A DNA stretch of 64,000 nucleotides, taken from the NCBI RefSeq assembly GCF_013372185.1, contig NZ_CP053830.1, positions 1,302,001 to 1,366,000 of the forward strand, in the 5' to 3' direction. Under the pieces are notes generated by a model. That model was not told the DNA's origin, did not search any database, and saw only the letters and a program-made list of their open reading frames with translations. The stretch is from Campylobacter lari subsp. lari. Lineage in GTDB: Bacteria; Campylobacterota; Campylobacteria; Campylobacterales; Campylobacteraceae. Shown here piece by piece: positions 46,132 through 55,010 of this stretch. How positions within the stretch are numbered: position 1 is the first letter of the stretch; the number at the start of each line of letters is the position of its first letter. The position numbers and the translations under genes are program-made.

Positions 46132-46470
46132 TTAATAACTAATGTTTTCTAAAAGTTTTATATCATCTTTATACACACAAAGTAAATCTAATTGAAAATT
46201 TTCATTACTTTTGTGTTTCATAAAGTAATACTCTATGGTTTTAATAATTTTGTTATATTTTTTACCATCTAGCCTATAGGCTACTTCATAATTTCCTTGT
46301 GTGCTTTTAACTTCAATAAAATGTAAAATTTTATCTTTTTTAGCAATAATATCAATTTCACCAAATTTAGAATGAAAATTTCTTTCTAAAATTTCAAAAT
46401 CTTTATTTTTTAGATATTCACATGCTATATCTTCACCTTTTATGCCAAAAAGATACTGCGATAAAGCCAT
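46132..46470 (-). CDS. YraN/UPF0102-family nuclease-fold protein
   Basis: 112-residue protein with a restriction-endonuclease-like fold: GEDIACEYLK, then the FGEIDIIAKKD and HFIEVKST core giving the D-x(n)-E-x-K pattern, and VAYRLDGKKYNKI. Family members resemble Holliday-junction resolvases, but the function is not proven. It begins directly after the hom stop codon and is the last gene of the long unit before trxA. Confidence 0.88.
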   Translation of the reverse strand: MALSQYLFGIKGEDIACEYLKNKDFEILERNFHSKFGEIDIIAKKDKILHFIEVKSTQGNYEVAYRLDGKKYNKIIKTIEYYFMKHKSNENFQLDLLCVYKDDIKLLENISY

Positions 46471-47724
46471 TTAATCTTCTATTCTCATCATAAAAACATC
46501 ATCTTTAACAAATTCTTGCTCTTTAAGTTTTTGAGTTAAAATTTGTATATTTTTTTCATAAGTTTGATGAGTGATAAAAAATAAAGTACTACAATCTTGC
46601 TTTTCTTTTTTTGGCTTTTGTAAAAAAGTATCGATTGAAATTTGATGTTCGCTCATTAATTGTGTAATTTTTGATAAAACCCCTATTTTATCCAATACTT
46701 TTAATCTTAGATAATATCTTGTATAAATTTCATCCTTATTTAAAAGCTTGTAAGAAGTATCGTTTAAATATCCAAAAATAGCACTATTTTTTTCTTTTCT
46801 TGCTATATCGATTAAATCTGCTACAACAGCACTTGCAGTTGCCTTGCCACCTGCTCCTGGACCATAATATAAACTTTCGCCCAAAATATCCCCATCTATA
46901 CTAACAGCATTCATCACCCCATCAACTTTTGCTAACATTTTATCTTTATTTAACATGACAGGATGAACTCTTAGTTCTATTTTTTCATCTTTTATTTTAG
47001 CAATACCTAAATGTTTTATAGCGTACTCAAATTCCTTTGCAAAATAAATATCCTCATCACTTATCTTACTAATACCCTCAATCAAGATATCTTCAGGTTT
47101 TACTCTTAATCCATAAGCAATATTTGCTAAAATTAAAAGCTTATGCGCAGCATCAAACCCTTCTATATCAAAAGTAGGATCAGCTTCAGCATATCCTAAA
47201 TCTTGTGCTTTTTTTAACACTTCTTGAAATTTGGCATTATCTTCTGCCATCTTGCTTAAAATATAATTACTTGTGCCATTTAAAATGCCTTTAATGGAAA
47301 CGATATTATTAGCACTCAAACCCTCTTTTAAAATTTTAATTATAGGAATTCCACCCGCTACACTTGCCTCATAACCAAAAGCTGTATCTTGTGCTAATTT
47401 TTCAAGCTCATAACGATGATAAGCAAGTAAAGCTTTATTAGCAGTTACTACTGATTTTTTTCTTTTTAAAATTTTTGAAATTATCTCAAAAGGTAAATCA
47501 ATACCACCCATTAACTCTACAAATACATCAATATCTTCACGCTCTAAAACCTCATCAATATCATTAACCACAGGAATCAATGCATTTGGTTTTGGATTTC
47601 TTGCTAAAGCAATTACTGGAATAATTTCTTCATCACATCTTGCTTTGATTAAGTCTTGATTTTTTAACAAAGTTTCTACAACAGCACTTCCTACCGTGCC
47701 ATAACCTAAAATTGCTATTTTCAT
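46471..47724 (-). CDS. hom: homoserine dehydrogenase
   Basis: Reduces aspartate semialdehyde to homoserine for threonine and methionine synthesis. The 417 residues have the NAD loop ILGYGTVGSAVVE, the VVTANKALLA block, SVAGGIPIIKILKEGL, IKGILNGTSNYIL, and a C-terminal ACT domain (about 345-417; LRLKVLDKIGVLSKI) for feedback control. It is monofunctional, without an aspartokinase domain. It lies one base after the aminotransferase gene. Confidence 0.97.
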   Translation of the reverse strand: MKIAILGYGTVGSAVVETLLKNQDLIKARCDEEIIPVIALARNPKPNALIPVVNDIDEVLEREDIDVFVELMGGIDLPFEIISKILKRKKSVVTANKALLAYHRYELEKLAQDTAFGYEASVAGGIPIIKILKEGLSANNIVSIKGILNGTSNYILSKMAEDNAKFQEVLKKAQDLGYAEADPTFDIEGFDAAHKLLILANIAYGLRVKPEDILIEGISKISDEDIYFAKEFEYAIKHLGIAKIKDEKIELRVHPVMLNKDKMLAKVDGVMNAVSIDGDILGESLYYGPGAGGKATASAVVADLIDIARKEKNSAIFGYLNDTSYKLLNKDEIYTRYYLRLKVLDKIGVLSKITQLMSEHQISIDTFLQKPKKEKQDCSTLFFITHQTYEKNIQILTQKLKEQEFVKDDVFMMRIED

Positions 47725-47725
47725 T

Positions 47726-48928
47726 TTATTCTCTTAAATATTTTTTGATATTTCTTGCTGCTTGACGAATGCGATTTTCATTTTCTATTAAAGCTATTCT
47801 AACATACTCATTACCCGCTTCACCAAAGCCAACTCCAGGACTTACTGCTACATTTGCTTTTTGTAAAAGCTGCTTAGAAAATTCCATACTACCAAGATGA
47901 GCCTTACTTTGAGGGAGTTTTGCCCAAACAAACATACTTGCATTAGGTTTTTTTAGCTCCCATCCTGCTTGATAAAATGATTCTAATAAAACTTCCAATC
48001 TTTTTGCATAAGTTGCCTTAATCTCTTCAACACAGGTTTGATCTCCATCTAAAGCTACAGTAGCAGCAACTTGTATAGGCGTGTACATACCATAATCAAA
48101 CCAAGATTTAATCTTTTTCAAAGCCGCAATTAAGCGTTTATTACCCACCACAAAACCTACGCGCCAACCTGCCATGTTGTAAGATTTTGAAAGTGTATAA
48201 GTTTCTACTGCAACATCTTTAGCACCTTCAACTTCAAAAATCGAAGGAGTTTTATAAGAACCAAAAGTTAAATCCGCATAGGCAATATCAGAAATAATAT
48301 AAAATCTTTCTTTTTTTGCCATAGCAACCAATCTCTCATAAAAACTTTTTTCCACTGTAACTGTTGTAGGATTATGTGGAAAATTTACTACTACATATTT
48401 TGGACGCGGAATGCTCTCATGTAATGTTTTTTGTAAATTTTCAAAAAAAGTATTTTCATTTAATTCATAATTTTCATTAAAATCAAAATTCATAGTTGCT
48501 ACATTACCACCTGCTATGATAAAAGCTTGAGTATGTATAGGATAAGCAGGTGTAGGTACAATAGCTACATCCCCTGGGTTAATAACAGCTCTTGCTAAAT
48601 TTACAAAACCTTCTTTAGAACCCATTGTTGCAACTACTTCACTTTCAGGATCTAAATCAACATCATATTTTCTTTTGTACCAACTACAAATTGCAAGTCT
48701 TAGTTTATAAATTCCACTCGAAGCAGAATACCCTGAAGTTTTATCTTTATTTGCACTTTCACAAAGCTTGTCTATAATATGTTGAGGAGTTTTGCCATCA
48801 GGATTTCCCATAGAAAAATCAATAATATCTTCTCCTGCTCTTCTTGCTGCCATTTTAATCGCATTAACTTCAGCAAAAACATAATTTGGAAGTCTTTCTA
48901 TGGTATTAAAATGAATTTCTTCAAACAT
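47726..48928 (-). CDS. PLP-dependent aminotransferase class I/II (AlaC/LL-DAP-AT like)
   Basis: Fold type I aminotransferase of 400 residues with IDFSMGNPDGKTP, VATMGSKEGFVNLA, NFPHNPTT, ISDIAYADLTF, and the PLP lysine in YTLSKSYNMAGWRVGF. This family includes glutamate-pyruvate aminotransferase AlaC and methionine- or aspartate-directed enzymes. Position beside hom suggests a role in aspartate-family amino acids, but the substrate cannot be fixed from sequence. It is followed after one base by hom. Confidence 0.88.
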   Translation of the reverse strand: MFEEIHFNTIERLPNYVFAEVNAIKMAARRAGEDIIDFSMGNPDGKTPQHIIDKLCESANKDKTSGYSASSGIYKLRLAICSWYKRKYDVDLDPESEVVATMGSKEGFVNLARAVINPGDVAIVPTPAYPIHTQAFIIAGGNVATMNFDFNENYELNENTFFENLQKTLHESIPRPKYVVVNFPHNPTTVTVEKSFYERLVAMAKKERFYIISDIAYADLTFGSYKTPSIFEVEGAKDVAVETYTLSKSYNMAGWRVGFVVGNKRLIAALKKIKSWFDYGMYTPIQVAATVALDGDQTCVEEIKATYAKRLEVLLESFYQAGWELKKPNASMFVWAKLPQSKAHLGSMEFSKQLLQKANVAVSPGVGFGEAGNEYVRIALIENENRIRQAARNIKKYLRE

Positions 48929-48940
48929 TGTCCGTCCTTT

Positions 48941-49747
48941 TTAGCGTCTTAAGTAAATTTTTAAACCCCTTTTTATATTATCAAGGCTAAACATATCCCC
49001 TATGATAGCATATTTTGCGCCCAATGGTATATTTACATTTACTTCATTTTGCTTATGTGTATTTTCTACACCTTGTATAAAATTCAAGTTTTTATCTAAA
49101 AATTGAATTTTACAAAACCAAGAATCAAGATGATGCGCACTAAGTTCTATACTTTTTGCACCTTGCAAATCAATAATATATTCTCTTAAAGGTTTGTTTA
49201 ATTGAGTGATAGTATTTAATGGAATTTGAGTATTGACTTTAGGTTTTGCTTTTGAAAAATCTAGCTCATATTCATAATTTAACTCTGAAATTTTGTAAAT
49301 ATCTTTAATAAAAACAGAACTACCCAGCAAAGCCTTATAAAAAACTCCTGGATCAAGCATGTACTGAGAATCTACAGCTAACTTATATGTGATATAGTTT
49401 TCTCTTAAAGTTAATTCAGTTGGTATAAAATAAATATAACCTAGTTCATTTAAAGTATCATTAATTGTTTTAAAAAACAAAACAGAATCAGCTTGAGCTT
49501 TAAAACTAAAAGTTAAAGTTTTTGGTTCATTTAATATAAAATTTGCCAAAGAATTAGTTTTTAAAATTTGAGAAATAGTATAAATATCTACATTTCCACG
49601 CTCGTCTTTATAATCATTTCTCGCAAACAAAAGTTCCAATTGTGCATCTTTAGAATTATCATTAACAATATGCTTAGCAACTTCTAAAGCACTTAGCGCA
49701 AAAGCATTAAGAGTGAAAAAAATGGAAAATATTAAAATTCTTACCAT
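48941..49747 (-). CDS. exported protein of unknown function
   Basis: 268 residues with a signal peptide (about 1-17, ending AFA). The middle is mixed alpha/beta, and the C-terminal about 80 residues look like a beta-sandwich (EYIIDLQGAKSIELSAHH, GAKYAIIGDMF). I do not recognise the family. It overlaps the RodZ-like gene by 7 bases and precedes the aminotransferase by 12; the tight coupling to the RodZ-like protein suggests a periplasmic partner. From memory C. jejuni has the same pair. Confidence 0.8.
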   Translation of the reverse strand: MVRILIFSIFFTLNAFALSALEVAKHIVNDNSKDAQLELLFARNDYKDERGNVDIYTISQILKTNSLANFILNEPKTLTFSFKAQADSVLFFKTINDTLNELGYIYFIPTELTLRENYITYKLAVDSQYMLDPGVFYKALLGSSVFIKDIYKISELNYEYELDFSKAKPKVNTQIPLNTITQLNKPLREYIIDLQGAKSIELSAHHLDSWFCKIQFLDKNLNFIQGVENTHKQNEVNVNIPLGAKYAIIGDMFSLDNIKRGLKIYLRR

Positions 49748-50619
49748 AATTTTCCTCTATTTTCTTTTATAAACTCAGCTTTTGTAATTTCTTTGATTTT
49801 GCCATCTTTAATCATTAAAAACTTAGACACACCATTTTTAAACTCTAAAGTATTATTATTCTCATCATTCAAACTAAAAGCAGCATGACCTGTGGTAATT
49901 AACATATCTTTATCTAAAGATAAAACATAATCATTTTTAATAGTCAAAGAACTTTTTCTAAAAGTTTTTAAATCCACCATACCAAGCCAAAGTTCTGCAC
50001 TTGGTTTTATAATACTTTCTTTAAGCAAAATCATATTTTCTTCAGGTATATTTAAACTAGTATTATCCTCTAATGTTTCTTCTATGGTATTATTGCTCTC
50101 ATCTATTGGTTCTAAAATAGCACTTGTGTTTGTTTCATTGTTTTCTGTGGTTTCATCAGCAAAAAAATTAAGAACTGGAGTTTCATTCTCATCAACTTTT
50201 TCTTCCAAGATAATTTGCTCTTGATTTAGCACATTAGTAGTATTTTCATCTAGTGTGGAACTTTGGAAAAATCTTGAAACACCCCAAGCTAAAGCTACTA
50301 TCAAAAGCACTACTACTATAATCACAATATACCATACACTTGAGCTTTCTTTGGTATATGAGTTCATTCTAGGAGCAATATGCACATGATTTTTTTTCTC
50401 AATACCATTTTCTTCTAAATAGGCATGATATTCTTCTAAAAAGCTAGAAAAATCAAGATCATATTCTCTTTGTAAAATTTTGATAAAACCATTTATGTTA
50501 AAACGAGATAAAGACTTAAAATCTTTTTTAATGATATATTCAAGACAAGCTATTTCTATTTGCGTTCTTTTTTGAACTTCTAATAAATTTAAATCTTCTA
50601 ATTTTTTCCAACTATCCAT
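49741..50619 (-). CDS. RodZ-like bitopic membrane protein
   Basis: 292 residues: a cytoplasmic helical domain (about 5-66) whose pattern matches the RodZ HTH_25 domain (LLEVQKRTQIEIACLEYII, then KDFKSL, NGFIKILQREYDLD and SFLEEY), one membrane helix (about 94-116), a Glu/Asn/Thr-rich periplasmic linker (about 120-195), and a C-terminal beta domain (about 205-292) similar to DUF4115 of RodZ (AELWLGMVDLKTF, then ITTGHAAFSL). RodZ anchors MreB; mreB and mreC are also in this window but not linked. It overlaps rlmB by 8 bases. It is usually annotated only as a membrane protein, so the RodZ link is my inference. Confidence 0.68.
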   Translation of the reverse strand: MDSWKKLEDLNLLEVQKRTQIEIACLEYIIKKDFKSLSRFNINGFIKILQREYDLDFSSFLEEYHAYLEENGIEKKNHVHIAPRMNSYTKESSSVWYIVIIVVVLLIVALAWGVSRFFQSSTLDENTTNVLNQEQIILEEKVDENETPVLNFFADETTENNETNTSAILEPIDESNNTIEETLEDNTSLNIPEENMILLKESIIKPSAELWLGMVDLKTFRKSSLTIKNDYVLSLDKDMLITTGHAAFSLNDENNNTLEFKNGVSKFLMIKDGKIKEITKAEFIKENRGKLW

Positions 50620-51292
50620 TTTTCATCCTATCGCAAAGTATTGCAAATGCTGCACTAACATTTAAACTATCAAAATCATTGTGCATTTTTATACCTACAC
50701 ATTCATCGCATTTTTTAAGCACCTTTGGCGCTATACCAAAGCCTTCACTTCCCATGATCAAAACTTTTTTATCTTTAACTTTGATAGTATGTATATCACT
50801 ACCTCCGCTTGCACTAGCATAGATATAAAAACCTTTTTGTTTTAACTCATTTATCATGCTTAAAATATCATCATTTAAAACTATTTTCATATCTAAAGCC
50901 GCGCCACTACTTGCACGAATAACTCCATCCATAGCCACACTTTTAGCTACCAAAATAATCCCATCAACACCCAAAACATAAGCACTACGCACGATAGCAC
51001 CTATATTTCCAACATCGCTAATATTATATAAAATAACTATAAAATCTTTTTCTTTTAAACTCTCAAAAGAGCTAAATTCAAACTCATCAATTTCCATTAA
51101 AAAACCTTGATGATTTCCACCTCTTGCCAAGCTTTGTGCGGTCTTAAAATCAAGTTTTTTAATTTTTTTTGATGCCTTTGCGATTTTTGAAAAATCAGCT
51201 TTTTCGCATTCTTTTGCTAAATAAATTTCTTTAATTTTTTCTTTGTGCTTTTCTAAGATATAAAAAAACACTTGCTTACCATAAACTATCAT
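50612..51292 (-). CDS. rlmB: 23S rRNA 2'-O-ribose methyltransferase, TrmH/SpoU family (RlmB-like)
   Basis: SAM-dependent knotted methyltransferase; the best fit is RlmB, which modifies G2251 of 23S rRNA. The 226 residues have the three SPOUT motifs: NISDVGNIGAIVRSAYVLG, IMGSEGFGI, and LNVSAAFAILCDR, plus a short N-terminal substrate domain (YGKQVFFYIL, RGGNHQGF). The exact target within the SpoU group is inferred. It lies 19 bases after rsmI and overlaps the RodZ-like gene by 8. Confidence 0.86.
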   Translation of the reverse strand: MIVYGKQVFFYILEKHKEKIKEIYLAKECEKADFSKIAKASKKIKKLDFKTAQSLARGGNHQGFLMEIDEFEFSSFESLKEKDFIVILYNISDVGNIGAIVRSAYVLGVDGIILVAKSVAMDGVIRASSGAALDMKIVLNDDILSMINELKQKGFYIYASASGGSDIHTIKVKDKKVLIMGSEGFGIAPKVLKKCDECVGIKMHNDFDSLNVSAAFAILCDRMKNG

Positions 51293-51311
51293 TTTTAAAT
51301 AATAACCAAAT

Positions 51312-52130
51312 TCAACTTAAAAGCAGTTTTTGATAGTTTTCTTTTGGAGATTTTGCATTGATTTTTGAAAGAAGCTTTGCCTTTGTTTTTAAAGGCAAAT
51401 CAAGTTCATGAATATCTTGCTCACACAAGGTATTTTGATGAAATTGTTTTTCTTTAGCATTTACCACCACACACCATTCACCACGCAAGTCCATTGTTTT
51501 TAATTTTTCTAAAGTTTCTAAGGCATTTGCTCTAAATTTGGCTTCAAATTTCTTTGTTGCTTCTTTTATGATAAAAATTTCTCTTAAAGGATCAATTTTA
51601 CTAATTTCTTCTACTAAATTAAGTATTCTAGTAGGTGCTTCATAGACTATACTAGGATAAGGATTAAGCATTAAATTTTCAATATCTTTTTGTCTTTGAG
51701 GATTTTTATTAGCTAAAAAACCCATAAAAATAAATTCTTTTTTACAAAATGCACTTGAAACTAATGCAAGCAAAGCAGCATTTGATCCTGCCAAGACTTC
51801 ATAATTAATATTATTTTTAATAGCATATTCAATTAAAAATTGCCCCGGATCGCTAATACCTGGCATACCCGCATCACTCAAATATGCAACATCTTGTTTA
51901 AAAAAATCATCATCTATTTTTGCTAAAAAATCTTTTTCATTATGGGTATGTAAGGCTAGATATTTATCAGGTTTTATTTCTAAATTAAATTTTTCATTAA
52001 GGAGATGAACTAAGGATTTGCAAACTCTCGTATCTTCGCATAAAAAGAGTTTGCATTTTTGTAAAATTTCTAAAGAATGAAAAGAAATATCGTTTAAATT
52101 TCCTATGGGCGTAGGAATAAAATATAACAT
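51312..52130 (-). CDS. rsmI: 16S rRNA (cytidine(1402)-2'-O)-methyltransferase
   Basis: Tetrapyrrole-methylase-fold enzyme that methylates C1402 in the ribosomal P site. The 272 residues have PTPIGNLNDISFHSLEIL, LCEDTRVCKSLV, YLSDAGMPGISDPG and the C-terminal LRGEWCVVV. The ATG overlaps the rpmE stop (TAATG), giving translational coupling to a ribosomal protein. Confidence 0.95.
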   Translation of the reverse strand: MLYFIPTPIGNLNDISFHSLEILQKCKLFLCEDTRVCKSLVHLLNEKFNLEIKPDKYLALHTHNEKDFLAKIDDDFFKQDVAYLSDAGMPGISDPGQFLIEYAIKNNINYEVLAGSNAALLALVSSAFCKKEFIFMGFLANKNPQRQKDIENLMLNPYPSIVYEAPTRILNLVEEISKIDPLREIFIIKEATKKFEAKFRANALETLEKLKTMDLRGEWCVVVNAKEKQFHQNTLCEQDIHELDLPLKTKAKLLSKINAKSPKENYQKLLLS

Positions 52131-52330
52131 TATTGCATTGCGTATTTTTTCTTAAATTTCTCTACACGACCCGCAGCATCTACGATTTTTTCACTACCCG
52201 TAAAAAATGGATGGCAGCTTGAGCAAATATCAACTTTAATTTCTGGTTTATTTGACTTAGTAGTAAAAGAATTTCCACAAGCACAACTAACTTTGCATTC
52301 TACATATTCTGGGTGAATTTCTTTTTTCAT
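52130..52330 (-). CDS. rpmE: large ribosomal subunit protein bL31 (zinc-binding type)
   Basis: 66-residue ribosomal protein. It carries the C+ zinc ribbon with Cys16 and Cys18 (CACGN) and Cys36 and Cys39 (CSSCHPF), so it is the zinc-dependent form, and ends [12 protein letters not shown]. It starts a unit with rsmI, rlmB and the RodZ-like gene, behind its own promoter in the 77-base gap. Confidence 0.97.
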   Translation of the reverse strand: MKKEIHPEYVECKVSCACGNSFTTKSNKPEIKVDICSSCHPFFTGSEKIVDAAGRVEKFKKKYAMQ

Positions 52331-52361
52331 TGTTTATCCTTTTTCAAAACATTAAGGCGTA

Positions 52362-52367
52362 ATTATA
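52362..52367 (-). promoter_or_regulatory. -10 box of rpmE
   Basis: TTTATATAATTACG on the minus strand, 32 bases upstream of the rpmE ATG, in the gap after rsmE. The ribosome site is AAAGGA. Confidence 0.6.
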
Positions 52368-52407
52368 TAAATTTTTATATAAAAAATAGCTAAATTTAAG
52401 CGTGTTT

Positions 52408-53070
52408 TTAAATTATGAATTTTGAAGCAACCCCTATTAAAGTTGTTTGCGCTTTAAGTATAAAATCAGCCTGTAATTTTGCTTTTTTTACATTCTCCCC
52501 TCTTTCTTTTTGCGAAAATCCACCTTCAGCGCCTATTAAAAACACATGCTCACTAGGTTCAAATCTCATCAAATCTTCACCTTCAAAGTCTATTAAAACA
52601 ATATTTTTATAAACTTGCTGAAATTTTTTAAAATCACCAAAGCTTTCAAGCTCCATTAAAGAGGCACGACCGCATTGCTGGGATGATTCTATAAGAATCT
52701 TTTCCATTCTTTTAAAATCTAATTTAAAATTCTTTTGTGAATAATCCATATACACAAAAGAAAGCTTTGCTACTCCAAGCTCATTTAAAAAAGGTAAGGT
52801 TTTTTCTATAATCTTTGGATCAATCACTGCTAAAGCTAAATGTAAATGCGTTTTTAATTCTTGTTTTTCTTCTTTTTTATCAAGTAAATTTAATGCACAT
52901 GAGCGTCTAGAAAACTCTATGCATTCGTAAGTATAAGCAAAAAAATCTTTTAAATTTTTTAATATGATTTTATCGCCTACTTTAATTCTTCTAGCTTTTA
53001 AATGCAAGAAAGCTTCATTTTCTAGCTCTAAATTTAAAGCACCACTTTGTGGGTGATATAAAAATCGCAT
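52408..53070 (-). CDS. rsmE: 16S rRNA (uracil(1498)-N3)-methyltransferase
   Basis: SPOUT methyltransferase that modifies U1498 of 16S rRNA. I start it at 53070 (MRFLYHPQSG, 220 residues), the normal RsmE beginning, which overlaps the upstream stop as TAATG; a longer frame would run inside the neighbouring gene. It shows an N-terminal PUA-like domain (about 1-70), FLNELGVAKLSFVYMDYSQ, ESSQQCGRASL, and the SAM site IGAEGGFSQKE. Confidence 0.94.
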   Translation of the reverse strand: MRFLYHPQSGALNLELENEAFLHLKARRIKVGDKIILKNLKDFFAYTYECIEFSRRSCALNLLDKKEEKQELKTHLHLALAVIDPKIIEKTLPFLNELGVAKLSFVYMDYSQKNFKLDFKRMEKILIESSQQCGRASLMELESFGDFKKFQQVYKNIVLIDFEGEDLMRFEPSEHVFLIGAEGGFSQKERGENVKKAKLQADFILKAQTTLIGVASKFII

Positions 53071-53480
53071 TAAAAATAAAACCTTTGAAGCAAATAAGGC
53101 ACAAAAAGTAAAAATATACCCGAACACAAAATAAAAAAGCTTAAAAATCTAAATTTAGCATAACGTTTGAACAATCTTGCTTTTTTAAATAAAACAAATT
53201 GATAAATAGCCAAAGCAAAGATAAAAATCCAACAAAACCACATAGAAAGCATGTATAAATTTAGCTCAAAATGCTTTAAAGCCCAAAGCAAACTTCCTGT
53301 AAAAAGTGTAATTGCTAAAAATAAATAATAAATTGGCAAAAATAGGCGAATTCTTTTTGTAAAAATAAACTCTTGCGAAAAACTACTTTGAGTTAAATAC
53401 AAATAAAACAACATTAAAAAGCCATTTGCGTATAAACTATATACATGCAATGCTAAAAAAAACTCATAACTTTGATCCAT
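53070..53480 (-). CDS. small integral membrane protein
   Basis: 136 residues with four predicted membrane helices (about 7-30, 45-66, 76-97, 110-133) and no signature that I recognise. The HVYSLYANGFLMLFYLYL start and the conserved His in helix 1 are reminiscent of small heme- or copper-related membrane proteins, but this is only an impression. I chose the ATG at 53480, spaced well from AAGG; a GTG just before it is possible. It lies between a lipoprotein gene and rsmE with overlaps on both sides. Confidence 0.75.
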   Translation of the reverse strand: MDQSYEFFLALHVYSLYANGFLMLFYLYLTQSSFSQEFIFTKRIRLFLPIYYLFLAITLFTGSLLWALKHFELNLYMLSMWFCWIFIFALAIYQFVLFKKARLFKRYAKFRFLSFFILCSGIFLLFVPYLLQRFYF

Positions 53481-53683
53481 CACTGTCCTTGTGTGTTATT
53501 TTCATCTTTGATATCATCATCTACAGGTATAGGAAGCGTATCATCATCTATAATAACATTAGAATCACTTTGCTCAATTTGAACTTGCTCAGTCTGCACC
53601 TCTTTTTTTACGTTTGTATCTTCTTGACTTGAGCAAGCAATAAAAAACAACAATGGCACAATCAATAAAACCTTTTTCATCAT
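53480..53683 (-). CDS. small acidic lipoprotein
   Basis: 67 residues with a lipoprotein signal ending FIACSS (Cys17) and a very acidic, Asp/Glu/Gln-rich mature part with low complexity and no recognised fold (DDDTLPIPVDDDIKDENN). Two ATG codons in a row are available; the second (53680) has better spacing to AGGAGG. It overlaps the queD stop and the start of the membrane protein gene, so all are cotranscribed. Confidence 0.75.
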   Translation of the reverse strand: MMKKVLLIVPLLFFIACSSQEDTNVKKEVQTEQVQIEQSDSNVIIDDDTLPIPVDDDIKDENNTQGQ

Positions 53684-54264
53684 ACCTCCTTTTGATTGAC
53701 AAAAACAAAATTTGAATCTTGAAGTTTTTTAAAAAAATCTTTATCTTTCCATTCATCGCTTATAGCTTGTGAAAATTCAATATCTGTTAGATTTATCTTT
53801 GGCAAAAACTCACTATAAGCATCTTCTCTAAAACCTTGTGCATAGCCTGTTCTTGTTTCATGCACAATAATACTTTTTAAGCTAACACCTTGCTCGCCAT
53901 TGACCATCTTAGTCTTTAAAAGCAAAGTATCTATCAGTACAAAAAATATGCGTACAAAATTTTCTGCACTTACATTCACAGGTAAACTTACCCATCTTTG
54001 TGAGTGTTTTTTCATATCTTCTAAATAAACTTTATCATCATCTTTAAAAAGCGTAATAGCATGGTCAAAACTATCAATAATTTGTTTTATCTCATCTTTT
54101 AACAAACCAAAATCATATACCATTCCCGCATTGTCAAGGTATTTACTCTCAAGTAAAATTTCTACCTTATAAGAGTGTCCATGTATGCTTGTTTTACATC
54201 GCTTGGAGCTACAAAATCTAACAATATGAGCATTTTCAAATTCAAACATTTTTCTAATAATCAT
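53680..54264 (-). CDS. queD: 6-carboxy-tetrahydropterin synthase
   Basis: Second enzyme of the preQ0/queuosine pathway, converting dihydroneopterin triphosphate to 6-carboxy-tetrahydropterin. The 194 residues have the zinc ligands His13, His28 and His30 (NAHIVRF, then SIHGHSYKV), a catalytic Cys23 in [24 protein letters not shown], and VHETRTG. It is longer than E. coli QueD (120), with an insertion around 80-120 and a C-terminal tail (about 150-194). It overlaps queE by 4 bases. Confidence 0.93.
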   Translation of the reverse strand: MIIRKMFEFENAHIVRFCSSKRCKTSIHGHSYKVEILLESKYLDNAGMVYDFGLLKDEIKQIIDSFDHAITLFKDDDKVYLEDMKKHSQRWVSLPVNVSAENFVRIFFVLIDTLLLKTKMVNGEQGVSLKSIIVHETRTGYAQGFREDAYSEFLPKINLTDIEFSQAISDEWKDKDFFKKLQDSNFVFVNQKEV

Positions 54265-55010
54265 ACGCCTTCTTTATCTCCCCAAATTCTAATATGCAAT
54301 CTATCGGAGTAATTATATCCATTTTTTATACAAAATTCAGCAACGCTTAAGGCATTTTTAGAAATTTCTTCTTCACTTGACCCCATAGGCATGCAAAATA
54401 CCTCATTTTCACAAATTTGTAAAATTTCATTAATTTCGCCTAAGGCTTTACTTTCTTGTAAAAAATCCTTATCTAAAACAAATTTATAAAAACTATCTTT
54501 AGCATAATATTTAAAAGCTTTCAATGCTTTTTCATTAATCCTTTTTTCTTTTTTTACACCACTATTGCTAAGCTTTACACCCAAAGCAAAATAACATTTT
54601 TTATACAAAGGATATTTTTCAAAATCAATTTCAATGCTTGCATTGGTTTCAAAATGCACTTTAAAGTCATTTTCTAAAAGCAAATTTATAAAACACAAAA
54701 AATCTTTATTTTGATAATTTAATAAAGGCTCACCACCGGTAATGACAACTATAACTTTGCGTGAATTTGCTAACTTTAAAACCTCATCAAAAAGCTTTGC
54801 TGAAGTATAGGCTTTATAACAAGTTTTAAATTCTTTGGTAAAAACAGCTCTTATAGTATCACAGCCCAAAAGTATTTTAGAATCTTTTTCTTTTTTTACT
54901 CCAAAGCCTATACAGTTAAAATTACACCCAGCAAACCTTACAAATACAGCTAAATTTCCACTATATTTTCCCTCACCCTGCAAGCTTAAAAAAGTTTCAA
55001 CAACTTCCAT
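54261..55010 (-). CDS. queE: 7-carboxy-7-deazaguanine synthase (radical SAM) with expanded cluster loop
   Basis: Radical SAM enzyme that contracts the pterin ring to 7-carboxy-7-deazaguanine. The 249 residues begin [12 protein letters not shown] and [11 protein letters not shown], typical of QueE, and have [12 protein letters not shown] and FETNAS. The 4Fe-4S cysteines are Cys29, Cys33 and Cys50, so the third Cys is displaced: CX3CX16C where radical SAM enzymes usually have CX3CX2C. It overlaps queD by 4 bases and moaA by one. Confidence 0.92.
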   Translation of the reverse strand: MEVVETFLSLQGEGKYSGNLAVFVRFAGCNFNCIGFGVKKEKDSKILLGCDTIRAVFTKEFKTCYKAYTSAKLFDEVLKLANSRKVIVVITGGEPLLNYQNKDFLCFINLLLENDFKVHFETNASIEIDFEKYPLYKKCYFALGVKLSNSGVKKEKRINEKALKAFKYYAKDSFYKFVLDKDFLQESKALGEINEILQICENEVFCMPMGSSEEEISKNALSVAEFCIKNGYNYSDRLHIRIWGDKEGV

